Source: Caballeronia terrestris (lineage in GTDB: Bacteria; Pseudomonadota; Gammaproteobacteria; Burkholderiales; Burkholderiaceae). Taken from it: a stretch of 64,000 nucleotides of DNA. The DNA lies in assembly GCF_001544515.1 (NCBI RefSeq), contig NZ_FCOL02000002.1:273393-337392 (forward strand). Direction: 5' to 3'. How positions within the stretch are numbered: position 1 is the stretch's first letter; the number at the start of each line of letters is the position of its first letter. Below the pieces are notes generated by a model. That model did no database searches. It was given only the letters and a program-made list of their open reading frames with translations, and was not told the DNA's origin. Positions 48,947 through 58,152 of this stretch are shown here, in pieces. Made by a program: the position numbers and the translations under genes.

Positions 48947-50368
48947 TCAGTGTGCACCGGGCGCTGTGCCCGGAGCGGGTTGGTGTGGACTCGTCACGGC
49001 GTCCACCACGCGTTCCATCTGCATGAAACGCGAGCCTTTCACGAGAAACGTTGCGCCGGGTCCGAAGCCGGCGCGGGTCAGTGCTGCAATGAGTTCGTGC
49101 GCATCGGTAAAGTGCTTCGCGCTTTTATTCGATGCCGCCGAATGGAACGCCTTGGCCGACGCGGCGCTGGCGTCGCCAAGCGCGTAGAGCGCGTCGATAC
49201 CGCGCTCCGCCGCATACGCGCCCACTTCGCGATGAAACGCCGGGCCCTGGTCGCCGACTTCGCCCATGTCGCCCATCACGAGGACGCGCGGCGACGGCTG
49301 CGACGCCAGCACGTCGATGGCGGCGCGCATCGAATCCGGGTTCGAGTTGTACGTATCGTCGATGACGGTTGCGCCTTCGATCGGATCGACGGCTGCGCGC
49401 TTCACCTGCAGGCGCCCTTTCACCGGCTCGAAGGCTTCGAGGCCGCGCTTGATCGCATCGAGCGAAACGCCCGCCGCCAATGCCGCCGCCGTTGCCGCGA
49501 GCGCGTTGCGCGCGTTGTGCTCGCCCAGCACGCGCAGCGCGACGGTCAGCGGACCTTGCGGCGTCACGATCGCGACATTCGTCCCGTCGACGCGGCCCGT
49601 TACTGCCGCCTTCGACGCATCGCCTGAAAGCGCGAAATCGATGATCGGATTGCCCGTCGCGGCAACGCGCCAGATGCTGGCGTAGGCGTCGTCGGCAGGG
49701 AAGACGGCCGTGCCGGTCTCGCCGAGCGCGTGGATCACCGACGCGTGCTCCAGCGCGACCGCTTCCACCGTCGCCATGAATTCCTGATGCTCGCGCTGCG
49801 CGTTGTTCACCACGGCAACCGTCGGCGCGGCGATCTTGCCGAGCGCGTCGGTTTCGCCCGGGTGGTTCATCCCGAGCTCGACGACCGCCAGCCGATGCTG
49901 CGCATTCAGGCGAAACAACGTGAGCGGCAAGCCGATGTCGTTGTTGAAATTGCCCGCCGTCGCCATGCGCGCGTCGACGCCGACCGCCGTCGCGAAGATC
50001 GACGCGATCATTTCCTTGACCGTCGTCTTGCCGTTGCTGCCGGTGACGGCGACGAGCGGCATCGTGAAGCGCTTGCGCCATCCGTTCGCAAGCGCACCGA
50101 GCGCCGCGCGCGTGTCCTTTACCTTGATGACTGGAAGGGACACATCAGCAGGCACGCGCGATACCAGTGCCGCCGTGGTCCCGCGCTCCGCCACCTGTTT
50201 CAGGAAATCATGCGCATCGAAACGATCGCCCTTCACCGCGACGAACAGATCCCCGGCTCCTACCGTGCGGCTATCCGTCGAGACGCGGTGGAACACGACG
50301 TTTTCATCGCCAACGACGACAGCGCCCGGAATCAGCGCGGCGGCTTCGCGCAACGTGAACATCGTCAT
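48947..50368 (-). CDS. murF: UDP-N-acetylmuramoyl-tripeptide--D-Ala-D-Ala ligase MurF
   Basis: MurF attaches D-Ala-D-Ala to the tripeptide. The 473-residue protein has the ATP-binding VTGSNGKTTVKEM (near 108) and ELGMNHPGE (near 164). YNSNPDSMRAAID near 343 binds in the C-terminal domain. The ATG at 50368 overlaps the murE stop (ATGA); a second ATG two codons later is possible. Confidence 0.97.
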   Translation of the reverse strand: MTMFTLREAAALIPGAVVVGDENVVFHRVSTDSRTVGAGDLFVAVKGDRFDAHDFLKQVAERGTTAALVSRVPADVSLPVIKVKDTRAALGALANGWRKRFTMPLVAVTGSNGKTTVKEMIASIFATAVGVDARMATAGNFNNDIGLPLTLFRLNAQHRLAVVELGMNHPGETDALGKIAAPTVAVVNNAQREHQEFMATVEAVALEHASVIHALGETGTAVFPADDAYASIWRVAATGNPIIDFALSGDASKAAVTGRVDGTNVAIVTPQGPLTVALRVLGEHNARNALAATAAALAAGVSLDAIKRGLEAFEPVKGRLQVKRAAVDPIEGATVIDDTYNSNPDSMRAAIDVLASQPSPRVLVMGDMGEVGDQGPAFHREVGAYAAERGIDALYALGDASAASAKAFHSAASNKSAKHFTDAHELIAALTRAGFGPGATFLVKGSRFMQMERVVDAVTSPHQPAPGTAPGAH

Positions 50369-51906
50369 TCGCCACCTCCGCGCGTATGCGTGGCGCGTGC
50401 GGCGAGCGCGAGGCGCGCGTGATCCTGATCAGAGAAGACGCGTTTCTTTCCCATGATTTCCTGCGTGGCTTCGTGCCCTTTTCCGGCCAGCACGATCACG
50501 TCTTCCTTCGCCGCCGTGCGGATCGCCTGCAGGATCGCGCTCGCGCGGTCTTCGATGCGGCGTGCCTTCGACGCGTCGCTCATGCCGCCCGCGATCTGGT
50601 CGATGATGGCTTGCGGGTCTTCGCTGCGCGGGTTGTCGCTAGTGATCACTACTTGATCCGCGAGCTTCTCCGCGATCGCGCCCATGAGCGGACGCTTGGT
50701 TGCATCGCGGTCGCCGCCGCAGCCGAACATGCAGACGAGTCCGCCGCTGCGGGCTTCGGCGATCGGGCGCAACGCGGCGAGGGTTTTGTCGAGGGCGTCG
50801 GGCGTGTGCGCGAAGTCGATCACGACGAGCGGTTCGTCGTTCTGCAAGCGGCCGCCCAAGCGCTGCATGCGTCCGTTCACCGATTCGAGCTTCGTGATCT
50901 GCGCGAGCGCGCCGTTGAGCGGGACGCCCGTTTCGAGCAGCGCGCCGAGCACCGCGAGCAGGTTGCTCACGTTGAACACGCCAAGTGTGCCGACTTCGAC
51001 ATCGGCCTCTCCCCAATCCGACAAAAGGTGGAACGCCGTGCCGTTCGCCGTCGCGCGGACGTTGGTGGCGAGCAGCAACGCGTCGGCGCGCGGTGCGGCT
51101 TCGGCTGCGATCTCGACGCCGTAAGCAATCGTGCGGACCTTGCCGCGCAACGCTTCGATCAGGCGCTGGCCGGCGGCATCGTCGCGATTGACGATCGCCG
51201 ACTTCAGCGAAGGCCACGCGAAAAGACGCGCCTTCGCGGCTTCGTACGCGTCGAACGTGACGTGATAGTCGAGGTGGTCCTGCGTGAGATTCGTGAAGAT
51301 AGCGATGTCGAAATTCGTGCCGTTCACGCGCCCCTGATGCAGCGCATGCGACGACACTTCCATCACGACGCCCTGCGCGCCATCGGCCTTCAATTGCGCG
51401 AGATTGCGCTGGAGTTGCGGCGCGTCGGGCGTGGTGAAGCCGCTCGCGACGAGCTTGCCCGGCATTCCGATCCCGAGCGTACCGACGATCGCGCACGGAC
51501 TGCCGAGCGCCGTCAACGCGGTGGCGAGCCACTGGCTGCACGACGTCTTGCCATTCGTGCCGGTCACGCCGACGGTCAACATCGAATCGGTCGGTTCGCC
51601 GTACCACGCGGCGGCGATCGGACCGGCGAGTTCATTCAGCGCCTTCACGGCGAGCGTTTTCGTGGCGTCGGGCTTGCCGCCAAAGTTTTCCGGTTGATAG
51701 AGCGCAGCGGCCGCGCCGCTCGCGAGCGCGGCGTCGATGTACTGGCGGTTGTCCGCGCCATCGACGGCGTACGCGAAAAACACGTCGCCGCTTTTCAGCG
51801 AGCGCGTGTCGGCGTGCAGTTGCGCGTTCGGTTGAGCGTGCGCGCGCAGCCATTGCACGGCCTGCGCGATGTCTTTCTGCGCCTTCGACTTCGTGGAAGC
51901 GTTCAT
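50365..51906 (-). CDS. murE: UDP-MurNAc-tripeptide synthetase MurE
   Basis: MurE adds meso-diaminopimelate to UDP-MurNAc-dipeptide. The 513-residue protein has GVTGTNGKTSCSQWL (near 113), EVSSHALHQGRVNG (near 180) and DNPRSEDPQAI (near 428), where the DNPR motif is the diaminopimelate-selective signature. It begins with MNASTKSKAQ and overlaps the ftsI stop by four bases. Confidence 0.98.
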   Translation of the reverse strand: MNASTKSKAQKDIAQAVQWLRAHAQPNAQLHADTRSLKSGDVFFAYAVDGADNRQYIDAALASGAAAALYQPENFGGKPDATKTLAVKALNELAGPIAAAWYGEPTDSMLTVGVTGTNGKTSCSQWLATALTALGSPCAIVGTLGIGMPGKLVASGFTTPDAPQLQRNLAQLKADGAQGVVMEVSSHALHQGRVNGTNFDIAIFTNLTQDHLDYHVTFDAYEAAKARLFAWPSLKSAIVNRDDAAGQRLIEALRGKVRTIAYGVEIAAEAAPRADALLLATNVRATANGTAFHLLSDWGEADVEVGTLGVFNVSNLLAVLGALLETGVPLNGALAQITKLESVNGRMQRLGGRLQNDEPLVVIDFAHTPDALDKTLAALRPIAEARSGGLVCMFGCGGDRDATKRPLMGAIAEKLADQVVITSDNPRSEDPQAIIDQIAGGMSDASKARRIEDRASAILQAIRTAAKEDVIVLAGKGHEATQEIMGKKRVFSDQDHARLALAARATHTRGGGE

Positions 51907-53744
51907 CGAACCACTCCCGGATGCGTCTTGTTGCTGCTCGATACCGCGAGCTTTTTCGCGTTCTGTGGCGCTGTCGTCGCGGCCGGCTGGGACGCCGCGC
52001 CCGATTCGTCGTTCACCACCATCTGCTTGACGGGCATGTCGGGCGGGACGTTGAGCGCGCGCAGCGTGTCGCCGGCGATCGCCGAGAACACCGGCCCCGA
52101 CACCTGTCCGCCGAAGTGGCTGCCGACCGTCGGTTCGTCGACGGACACCGCTACGACGATGCGCGGATTCGGCATCGGCCCCATGCCGACGAACGACGCG
52201 CGATATTTCGATTTGTCGTAGCCGCGGCCTGCGTGCTTGTACGCCGTGCCGCTCTTGCCACCGACGCGATATCCCGGCACCGCCGCATCCGGCGACGTGC
52301 CGCCCTTCGCCGTCACGGTTTCGAGCATCGCGCGGACTTCACGCGCGGTGGTCGCCGCGAAGACCTGCGAGCCCTGCACCGGCTGGTCGCCGGGCGTGCG
52401 AAAAATCGAAACCGGAACCACCTGGCCGTCGTGCGCGATCGTCGTATAGGCGCGCGCGAGCTGGAACAGCGACGCCGACAGTCCATAGCCGTACGACATC
52501 GTCGCCTGCTCGATGCGGCGCCAGCTTTTCCACGGCCGCAGACGCCCGGAGACCGCGCCCGGGAAGCCGACCTTCGGCGCCTGTCCCAGGCCGATGCTCG
52601 TATACATGTTCCACATTTCTTCCGGGCGCAGCTGCATTGCGATCTTGGTCGCGCCGATATTGCTCGACTTCTGGATCACGCCGCCGACCGTCAGCGTGCC
52701 GAAACCGGCGTCGTCGGTGATGCGCGCGCCGTCGAGGACGAACACGCCGCCGCCCGTCTCCACGAGCGTATTCGGCGACACGCGATGCAGATCCAGCGCG
52801 AGCGACACCGTAAACGGCTTCATGATCGAGCCGGGCTCGAAGGTGTCCGTGAGGATGCGGTTGCGCAACTGCTCGCCGGTCATCCGCGAGCGGTCGTTCG
52901 GGTTGTAAGTGGGATAGTTGACGAGCGCGAGCACTTCGCCCGTCTTCACGTCGATCACGATTGCCGCGCCTGCCTTCGCCTTCGACTTCTCGACCGCCGC
53001 CTTCAGGTTCGTGTACGCGATGTACTGGATCTTGCTGTCGATCGAGAGATCGACGTCGTTGCCGTTATGGGGTACGACCTGCTCGTCGACGTCCTCGATG
53101 ATGTGACCCATCCGGTCCTTGATCACGCGTCGCATGCCCGGCGTGCCGGCCAGCACGTGCTGGTCGCCGAGTTCGACGCCTTCCTGGCCCTTGTCTTCAA
53201 TATTAGTAAAGCCGATCAGATGCGCGGTGATTTCGCCTTCCGGATAGAAGCGCTTGTATTCGCCGCGCGAATAAATGCCCGGAATGTCGAGCGCCGCGAC
53301 TTTCTGCGCGGTTTCGAGCGGCACTTGGCGCTTCACGTAGACGAAGGTCTTGTCGACCGACAATTTCGCGCGCAATTCCTTCTGCGTCATGTCGAGCAGT
53401 TTCGACAATTCGGCGAGCTTGTCCGCGCCGAGGTCGTCCGGCACGGCTTCGGGAATCGCCCAGATCGCCTTGACCGGAAGGCTCGTCGCGAGCACGAGCC
53501 CGTTGCGGTCGCGAATCTGGCCGCGCGTCGCCGGCAGTTCGAGCGTGCGCTGATAGCGGCTCTCGCCCTGCTTCTTGAAAAACGCGTTGCCGGGGCCCTG
53601 GATCCAGAACGCGCGCGCGGCGAGCGCGACGAACGCCATGAACAGCAGGAACACGACGAACTTCGAGCGCCACATCGGCAGGCGCACCGAAAGGATCGGG
53701 TTGGGCGTGAACGCCACGCCCTTCTGCTTCGCGGATTTCTTCAT
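51903..53744 (-). CDS. ftsI: Septal transpeptidase FtsI (PBP3)
   Basis: FtsI crosslinks septal peptidoglycan and is a main beta-lactam target. The 613-residue protein has one membrane helix (about 28-46), a PBP dimerisation domain (70-220), then the transpeptidase domain with EPGSIMKP (nucleophile Ser306, Lys309), SSN (360-362) and KSGT (497-500). The ATG at 53744 overlaps the ftsL stop. The alanine/threonine tail after 580 is probably disordered. Confidence 0.98.
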   Translation of the reverse strand: MKKSAKQKGVAFTPNPILSVRLPMWRSKFVVFLLFMAFVALAARAFWIQGPGNAFFKKQGESRYQRTLELPATRGQIRDRNGLVLATSLPVKAIWAIPEAVPDDLGADKLAELSKLLDMTQKELRAKLSVDKTFVYVKRQVPLETAQKVAALDIPGIYSRGEYKRFYPEGEITAHLIGFTNIEDKGQEGVELGDQHVLAGTPGMRRVIKDRMGHIIEDVDEQVVPHNGNDVDLSIDSKIQYIAYTNLKAAVEKSKAKAGAAIVIDVKTGEVLALVNYPTYNPNDRSRMTGEQLRNRILTDTFEPGSIMKPFTVSLALDLHRVSPNTLVETGGGVFVLDGARITDDAGFGTLTVGGVIQKSSNIGATKIAMQLRPEEMWNMYTSIGLGQAPKVGFPGAVSGRLRPWKSWRRIEQATMSYGYGLSASLFQLARAYTTIAHDGQVVPVSIFRTPGDQPVQGSQVFAATTAREVRAMLETVTAKGGTSPDAAVPGYRVGGKSGTAYKHAGRGYDKSKYRASFVGMGPMPNPRIVVAVSVDEPTVGSHFGGQVSGPVFSAIAGDTLRALNVPPDMPVKQMVVNDESGAASQPAATTAPQNAKKLAVSSSNKTHPGVVR

Positions 53745-54085
53745 CGCTTCGCTCCGCGCGCAGGAGGTGCCGACGCCGGCAGCGGCGGCGGCATGGGGGC
53801 ATCGGCGGCCTTGGAGGTCGCCGGATCGTAAGTGAGGTATTGCGTGCGGCCGGTGCTCACGGGCTGCATCTTCAAGGAGGTAGTAGCCAACTGCTCGATA
53901 CGCGACGTTTTGGACAACGCGCTCTGCTGATACTGCAACTGCGAGTAATCCTGCTGAAGCTGGCGCTCCTGCGACTGCGCCCGCTGCAATTCGATGAAAA
54001 TCTGCCGCTGCTGATTGGTCGCGCTGACGACCGACAACGCGCACCCGAGCACGACGATCAACAGGAAAATGTTGAGGCGGTTCAT
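53741..54085 (-). CDS. ftsL: Cell division protein FtsL
   Basis: FtsL is a short bitopic protein that forms a coiled-coil complex with FtsB and FtsQ and activates FtsWI. The 114-residue protein has one N-terminal membrane helix (about 4-20). A Gln- and Arg-rich coiled coil (25-65) follows, and a proline-rich tail (about 95-110). It overlaps rsmH and ftsI by four bases each. Confidence 0.95.
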   Translation of the reverse strand: MNRLNIFLLIVVLGCALSVVSATNQQRQIFIELQRAQSQERQLQQDYSQLQYQQSALSKTSRIEQLATTSLKMQPVSTGRTQYLTYDPATSKAADAPMPPPLPASAPPARGAKR

Positions 54086-55035
54086 GGCGCGATCCGCTCC
54101 GCGATACGCATCACGGCGGAACGCGCGCGCGGGTTGCCTGCGACTTCGGCGTCGCTCGCGAACACCCGGCCGACGATCCGCATCGGTGGGCTGGGCAGAT
54201 CGACGGCGCGGATCGGCAGGCGACGATCGACCGCAGGCGCACTTGCGTGCGCCTGCATGAACCGCTTGACGATCCGATCCTCGAGCGAATGAAAGCTGAT
54301 CACGACCAGCCGGCCCCCTTGCTCCAGCAAACCCAATGCGTGTTCCAGGACTACCTGCAGCTCCGCAAGCTCTTGATTGATGTGAATCCGTATAGCCTGA
54401 AAGGTGCGGGTTGCCGGATCCTTGCCCTTCTCACGGGTTTTGACGACGTGACCCACGATTTGGGCAAGCTCGCTCGTGCTGACGAGAGGCCCAAGACGGT
54501 CGGACTCTGCCCGGCGAGCAACAAGCGCCTTTGCAATCTGAAAAGCAAACCGTTCTTCCCCATAATCTCTGATCACCTCCGTCAATTCCTGCACCGTTGC
54601 CCGCGCGAGCCACTCGGCCGCCGACTCGCCGCGAGTCGGGTCCATCCGCATGTCGAGCGGGCCCTCGGCCCTGAAGCTGAAGCCGCGACCCGGATCGTCC
54701 ACCTGCGGCGACGACACCCCCAGATCCAGCAACACACCCGATACCCGCGCTACTCCTCGTTCGCTCGCCGCGTCGCGCAGGGCAGCAAAGCTGTCGTGCA
54801 CGATCGAAAAGCGTGAGTCCTCTATTTGTTGCGCCGTGGCGATGGCGAGCGGATCCTTGTCGAAAGCGATCAGACGCCCCGCACCACCCAGCTTCGCCAA
54901 TACCGCACGACTGTGGCCGCCGCGCCCGAACGTGCCATCTATATAGATACCGTCCGTGCGCGTGACCAATGCATCTACCGCTTCATCCAGCAGCACCGTG
55001 CGATGCTGCAACTCGTTTCCCATCGCAGGTGCCAT
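54082..55035 (-). CDS. rsmH: 16S rRNA (cytosine(1402)-N4)-methyltransferase RsmH
   Basis: RsmH methylates 16S rRNA at C1402 using S-adenosylmethionine. The 317-residue protein has [13 protein letters not shown] (near 11), [12 protein letters not shown] (near 32) for cofactor binding and [15 protein letters not shown] (near 262), a family signature. The ATG at 55035 is used, but a second one four codons later (MGNELQH) is equally plausible because neither has a strong Shine-Dalgarno site. The gene is second in the cluster. Confidence 0.97.
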   Translation of the reverse strand: MAPAMGNELQHRTVLLDEAVDALVTRTDGIYIDGTFGRGGHSRAVLAKLGGAGRLIAFDKDPLAIATAQQIEDSRFSIVHDSFAALRDAASERGVARVSGVLLDLGVSSPQVDDPGRGFSFRAEGPLDMRMDPTRGESAAEWLARATVQELTEVIRDYGEERFAFQIAKALVARRAESDRLGPLVSTSELAQIVGHVVKTREKGKDPATRTFQAIRIHINQELAELQVVLEHALGLLEQGGRLVVISFHSLEDRIVKRFMQAHASAPAVDRRLPIRAVDLPSPPMRIVGRVFASDAEVAGNPRARSAVMRIAERIAP

Positions 55036-55051
55036 CTTGATCAGCGCCGCG

Positions 55052-55480
55052 TCAGAAAGTGAAATTCTTGAGCGACTCGGGCATGCCCTGCGCCATCGCC
55101 GCCGCTTCCTTCGCGGCGTAGGTGTCCGCGTCCCACAGCTCGAAGCGATTGCCCATGCCGAGCAGCGTCACGTTCTTTTCAAGCAATGCCGCCGAGCGCA
55201 ATTCCGGCGACACGAGCACACGCCCCGCCGTGTCGAGTTCGACGTCCATCGCGTTGCCAAGGAAAATGCGCTGCCACCAGGCGGCTTCCATCGGAAGCGC
55301 GGCGACTTTGGCGCGAAAGACTTCCCACTCCGGGCGAGGAAAGAGCAACAGGCATCCATCCGGGCTCTTCGTGAGCGTCACCCGGCCTTCTGCCTGTGCT
55401 TGCAGCGCTTCCCGATAGCGAGACGGAACCGACATCCGCCCTTTCGCATCGAGCGTCAGCGCCGACGCCCCTTGGAACAC
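55052..55480 (-). CDS. mraZ: Transcriptional regulator MraZ
   Basis: MraZ is a DNA-binding regulator made of two SpoVT-AbrB-like halves that represses its own cluster in E. coli. The 142-residue protein has the signature [15 protein letters not shown] (10-24) and the second half with [14 protein letters not shown] (about 83-96). It uses a GTG start with GGAGAGG upstream. Direct repeats that match MraZ boxes lie at the promoter (55562-55591). Confidence 0.96.
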   Translation of the reverse strand: MFQGASALTLDAKGRMSVPSRYREALQAQAEGRVTLTKSPDGCLLLFPRPEWEVFRAKVAALPMEAAWWQRIFLGNAMDVELDTAGRVLVSPELRSAALLEKNVTLLGMGNRFELWDADTYAAKEAAAMAQGMPESLKNFTF

Positions 55481-55561
55481 TCGCCCTCTCCCCTTTTGAC
55501 GGCGCCGCGTCGGCGCCTCGCTCTGTCGAAAATATGCTGGAAAGTGCGCCTGAAATCACAC

Positions 55562-55591
55562 GAAAATACACTTTCTCACACCTTCTCCCAC
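55562..55591 (-). promoter_or_regulatory. MraZ operator: three 10-bp direct repeats
   Basis: On the minus strand GTGGGAGAAG, GTGTGAGAAA and GTGTATTTTC follow each other with an exact 10-base period. This matches the known MraZ box pattern (TGGGA-like units repeated at 10 bases). The first unit is closest to consensus and overlaps the -10 hexamer. Confidence 0.75.
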
Positions 55592-55618
55592 TTTAGAGGA
55601 ACGCATTTGTAGGGTCAA
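55590..55618 (-). promoter_or_regulatory. mraZ (dcw cluster) promoter
   Basis: On the minus strand TTGACC (55618-55613) and TAAAGT (55595-55590) are spaced by 17 bases. The start would fall within the MraZ repeats, giving direct autoregulation. This is probably the main promoter for the 15-gene cluster. Confidence 0.65.
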
Positions 55619-55831
55619 GGCTCAGACCTTTTATTTAATTAATTTTGTTTTCCAGAACAAGGACTTAGCGTGGGAGCTTGAACTAGCGCGGAAATTGAAA
55701 ACCGTTATGAATGAATGAGCTAGTGCGGACTCTGAAGGTACTACGTGAAATGCACGGGGGAAGCGCGCGAATCGTAAAGGATCTGCAAGGCGGGTTCGCG
55801 GCATTTTCGGGACAGCGAAGGGATAACGCGC

Positions 55832-55854
55832 GCGGTGGGATGGCGTCCCACCGC
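55832..55854 (-). terminator. Possible coq7 terminator
   Basis: A perfect 9-bp stem GCGGTGGGA/TCCCACCGC with a five-base loop lies 11 bases after the coq7 stop. There is no long T-run, so efficiency is uncertain. Confidence 0.5.
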
Positions 55855-55864
55855 CCGAGGGGGG

Positions 55865-56521
55865 TCAGACGCGATACGCCGTGGTCGTCATCACCTTCGA
55901 TGCCGCCTTCATCAGCGCGCGAATCGGGAAGGGCACTTCGGATCCGCCCGCCGCCACCGCCGCCGACGCGTGCACGCTCTCATCAAGCCGCATCTGCTCG
56001 ACGATCGCGCGCGACGCGAGATCGTTGGCCGGCAGCTTCTTCATGTGGCCGTCAAGATGATGCTCGACCTGGCGCTCGGTTTCCGCCATGAAGCCGAGGC
56101 TCGCGCGATCGCCGAATCGCCCGGCGACGAACCCGATCGCAAGCGATCCGGCGTACCACAACGGATTCAGCAGGCTCGGCCGCGAATCGAGTTCCTTTAG
56201 ACGTTGCGTGGTCCACGCGAGGTGGTCTTCTTCCTCGCGCGCGGCGCGCTCGAAATCGTCCTTGAGCGCGGGCGAGTGAGTTGCGAGCTTCTGCGCCTGA
56301 TAAAGCGCCTGCGCGCACACCTCGCCGACGTGATTCACGCGCATCAGCCCCGCCGAATGCGCCTTTTCCTCGTCGGTCAGTTCGGGGGCTGGCGCCGGCA
56401 TGCCGTACTCGTCGACGTGACCGGCCGCCTTCGACTCCGGAACCGGACGGGACATGCGGCTTACGCCCGCCATCGATCGCAAACCGCGATCGAACTCGGT
56501 AATCAGTTCGTCAAGCGTCAT
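55865..56521 (-). CDS. coq7: Demethoxyubiquinone hydroxylase Coq7
   Basis: Coq7 is a membrane-associated di-iron monooxygenase that hydroxylates demethoxyubiquinol in ubiquinone synthesis. The 218-residue protein has the iron-binding pairs in [14 protein letters not shown] and [11 protein letters not shown], then VEHHLDGHM and LDESVHA. The ATG at 56521 is chosen because GGGAGG is six bases upstream; a GTG at 56527 would lie inside that site. It is functionally related to ispB elsewhere in the window. Confidence 0.94.
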   Translation of the reverse strand: MTLDELITEFDRGLRSMAGVSRMSRPVPESKAAGHVDEYGMPAPAPELTDEEKAHSAGLMRVNHVGEVCAQALYQAQKLATHSPALKDDFERAAREEEDHLAWTTQRLKELDSRPSLLNPLWYAGSLAIGFVAGRFGDRASLGFMAETERQVEHHLDGHMKKLPANDLASRAIVEQMRLDESVHASAAVAAGGSEVPFPIRALMKAASKVMTTTAYRV

Positions 56522-56859
56522 TCGCACCTCCCTTCAGCCAGCCTTTTCAAGACGTTCTCTCTTCGCGATCCTGAGCAATTCGCATGCTCCCGCCCTTCTC
56601 TCAATAAAGCTCCGGAAACTTGTCCCGCTTTGGAATTAGGGCAGACCCAGGTCGCAAAAATGAGCGGAACCGGGATTTTAGCGCATGTTGCGTAAACGTC
56701 ACAGGGCATGACCAGATGGTCGGCTTTTCCTTTGTTCGCAAAAGCCTCTTTGTTACATTACGGTCAACTTCTTTGGAAGTACCCGGCGGGGACGTCAACA
56801 CACTGGCGCTAGAACAGTGACCTTGCCAAACAGTTTCAACATCCTTGGAGATCATTTCA
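56522..56859. other. coq7-porin divergent region
   Basis: This 338-base stretch has no gene. It carries the start signals of coq7 and the porin gene, including a plausible porin promoter. I see no other clear element. Confidence 0.5.
56732..56759 (+). promoter_or_regulatory. Possible porin promoter
   Basis: TTGTTC and TACATT are separated by 16 bases, about 100 bases upstream of the porin ATG. It is a modest sigma-70 match, with a leader of about 95 bases. Confidence 0.4.
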
Positions 56860-58014
56860 ATGAAAAAGTCGCTTCTCGCTCTGGCCGCATTGGGCACGTT
56901 TGCTGGTGCCGCTCAAGCACAGAGCAGCGTGACGCTGTACGGCATCGTCGACGCTGGTTTCGTGTTTAACAACAACAGCAGCGGCAATCAACTGTACTCG
57001 CTGATGAGCGGTAGCTTGCAGGGCAGCCGTTGGGGCCTGCGTGGCACGGAAGATCTGGGCGGCGGTATGAAGGCCCTGTTCGTGTTGGAAAACGGCTTTG
57101 ACCTCATGACCGGCCGTCTGGGCCAAGGCGGCGACGAGTTCGGCCGTCAAGCCTACGTCGGTCTGTCCACGAGCCAGTTCGGTACGGTCACGCTCGGTCG
57201 TCAGTACGACTCCGTCGTTGACTACACCGGCGCACTCGAAGTCGGTAGTCAGTGGGGCACGCGCTTCGGTGCGCACCCGGGCGACCTGGACAACATGAAC
57301 AACTCGAACCGCGTGAACAACGCGGTCAAGTACACGAGCACGAACTACGGTGGTTTCACGTTCGGCGGCCTGTACAGCCTGGGCGGCAACGCCGGCCAGT
57401 TCAACCGCAACCAGATCTGGTCGCTGGGTGTTGGCTATAACCAGGGTCCGCTGCAATTCGGCGCTGGCTACCTGAACGTCAAGGATCCGAACTTCTCGTT
57501 CTTCGGCAACAACGCAACGTCGAGCGCGACCGGTTCGAACATGAGCGGCAGCCGCGTGTACTCGGGCTATGCATCGGCGCGCACGCAGGAAGTGATCTCG
57601 GCTGGCGCTGCCTACACGTTCGCCGCAGCAACCGTTGGCGTGACGTACAGCAACACCGCGTTCAAGGATCTGGGCTCCGAAGCCGGGCTGAACCCGCTGG
57701 GCTACGGCGGCTCCGCACGTTTCCACAACGCAGAAATCAACTTCAAGTATCAGCTGACCCCGGCTCTCCTGCTGGGCATTGCTTACGACTACACGCACGG
57801 TTACGGCGTGAACGACGCGAAGTACCACCAGGCAATGCTTGGCACGGACTACTTCCTGTCGAAGCGCACCGACTTCTACGTTGCAGGCGTCTACCAGCAC
57901 GCAATCGGCACGGATTCGACCAACACGTCAGCAGTGGCGAACATCAACGGCCTGTCGCCGTCGTCGACGTCGAACCAGGTTGCCGCGATCGTCGGTATCC
58001 GCCACAAGTTCTAA
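56860..58014 (+). CDS. Outer membrane porin, Gram-negative OmpC-like family
   Basis: A trimeric beta-barrel porin is predicted for the 384-residue protein: signal peptide MKKSLLALAALG...AQA (cleavage after residue 20), then SSVTLYGIVDAGF, the standard start of Burkholderiales porins, and VGIRHKF at the C-terminus ending in Phe, needed for Bam-dependent insertion. GGAG lies before the ATG. Codon use here (many GGC, AAC, TTC) indicates a highly expressed gene. Pore selectivity cannot be told from sequence. Confidence 0.95.
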   Translation: MKKSLLALAALGTFAGAAQAQSSVTLYGIVDAGFVFNNNSSGNQLYSLMSGSLQGSRWGLRGTEDLGGGMKALFVLENGFDLMTGRLGQGGDEFGRQAYVGLSTSQFGTVTLGRQYDSVVDYTGALEVGSQWGTRFGAHPGDLDNMNNSNRVNNAVKYTSTNYGGFTFGGLYSLGGNAGQFNRNQIWSLGVGYNQGPLQFGAGYLNVKDPNFSFFGNNATSSATGSNMSGSRVYSGYASARTQEVISAGAAYTFAAATVGVTYSNTAFKDLGSEAGLNPLGYGGSARFHNAEINFKYQLTPALLLGIAYDYTHGYGVNDAKYHQAMLGTDYFLSKRTDFYVAGVYQHAIGTDSTNTSAVANINGLSPSSTSNQVAAIVGIRHKF

Positions 58015-58043
58015 TAAGTCTGAACAAAGCAGTACACGATTGG

Positions 58044-58069
58044 AAAGGCGCCTTCGGGCGCCTTTTTTT
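58044..58069 (+). terminator. Porin terminator
   Basis: AAAGGCGCC and GGCGCCTTT form a stem with a TTCG tetraloop, followed by seven T's. It lies 30 bases after the porin stop. Confidence 0.9.
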
Positions 58070-58096
58070 ATCCGCTTTCGTTGCGGCTACGCAACA

Positions 58097-58132
58097 AAAA
58101 AGCCTTCGCGTCTCCCGACGCGAAGGCTTTTT
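58097..58132. terminator. Bidirectional terminator porin/fadD
   Basis: A 16-bp stem AAAAAGCCTTCGCGTC with its complement and a TCCC loop is flanked by A and T runs. It ends the convergent acyl-CoA ligase gene on the minus strand. Confidence 0.9.
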
Positions 58133-58152
58133 ACTCGCGCGAGATGCGGCGT

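Larger units (their letters stand above)
55481..55864. other. mraZ upstream region and gap to coq7
   Basis: The mraZ-proximal third contains the promoter and MraZ boxes. The remaining part (55620-55831) is locally AT-rich (TTATTTAATTAATTTTG) and contains no convincing gene. Confidence 0.5.
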
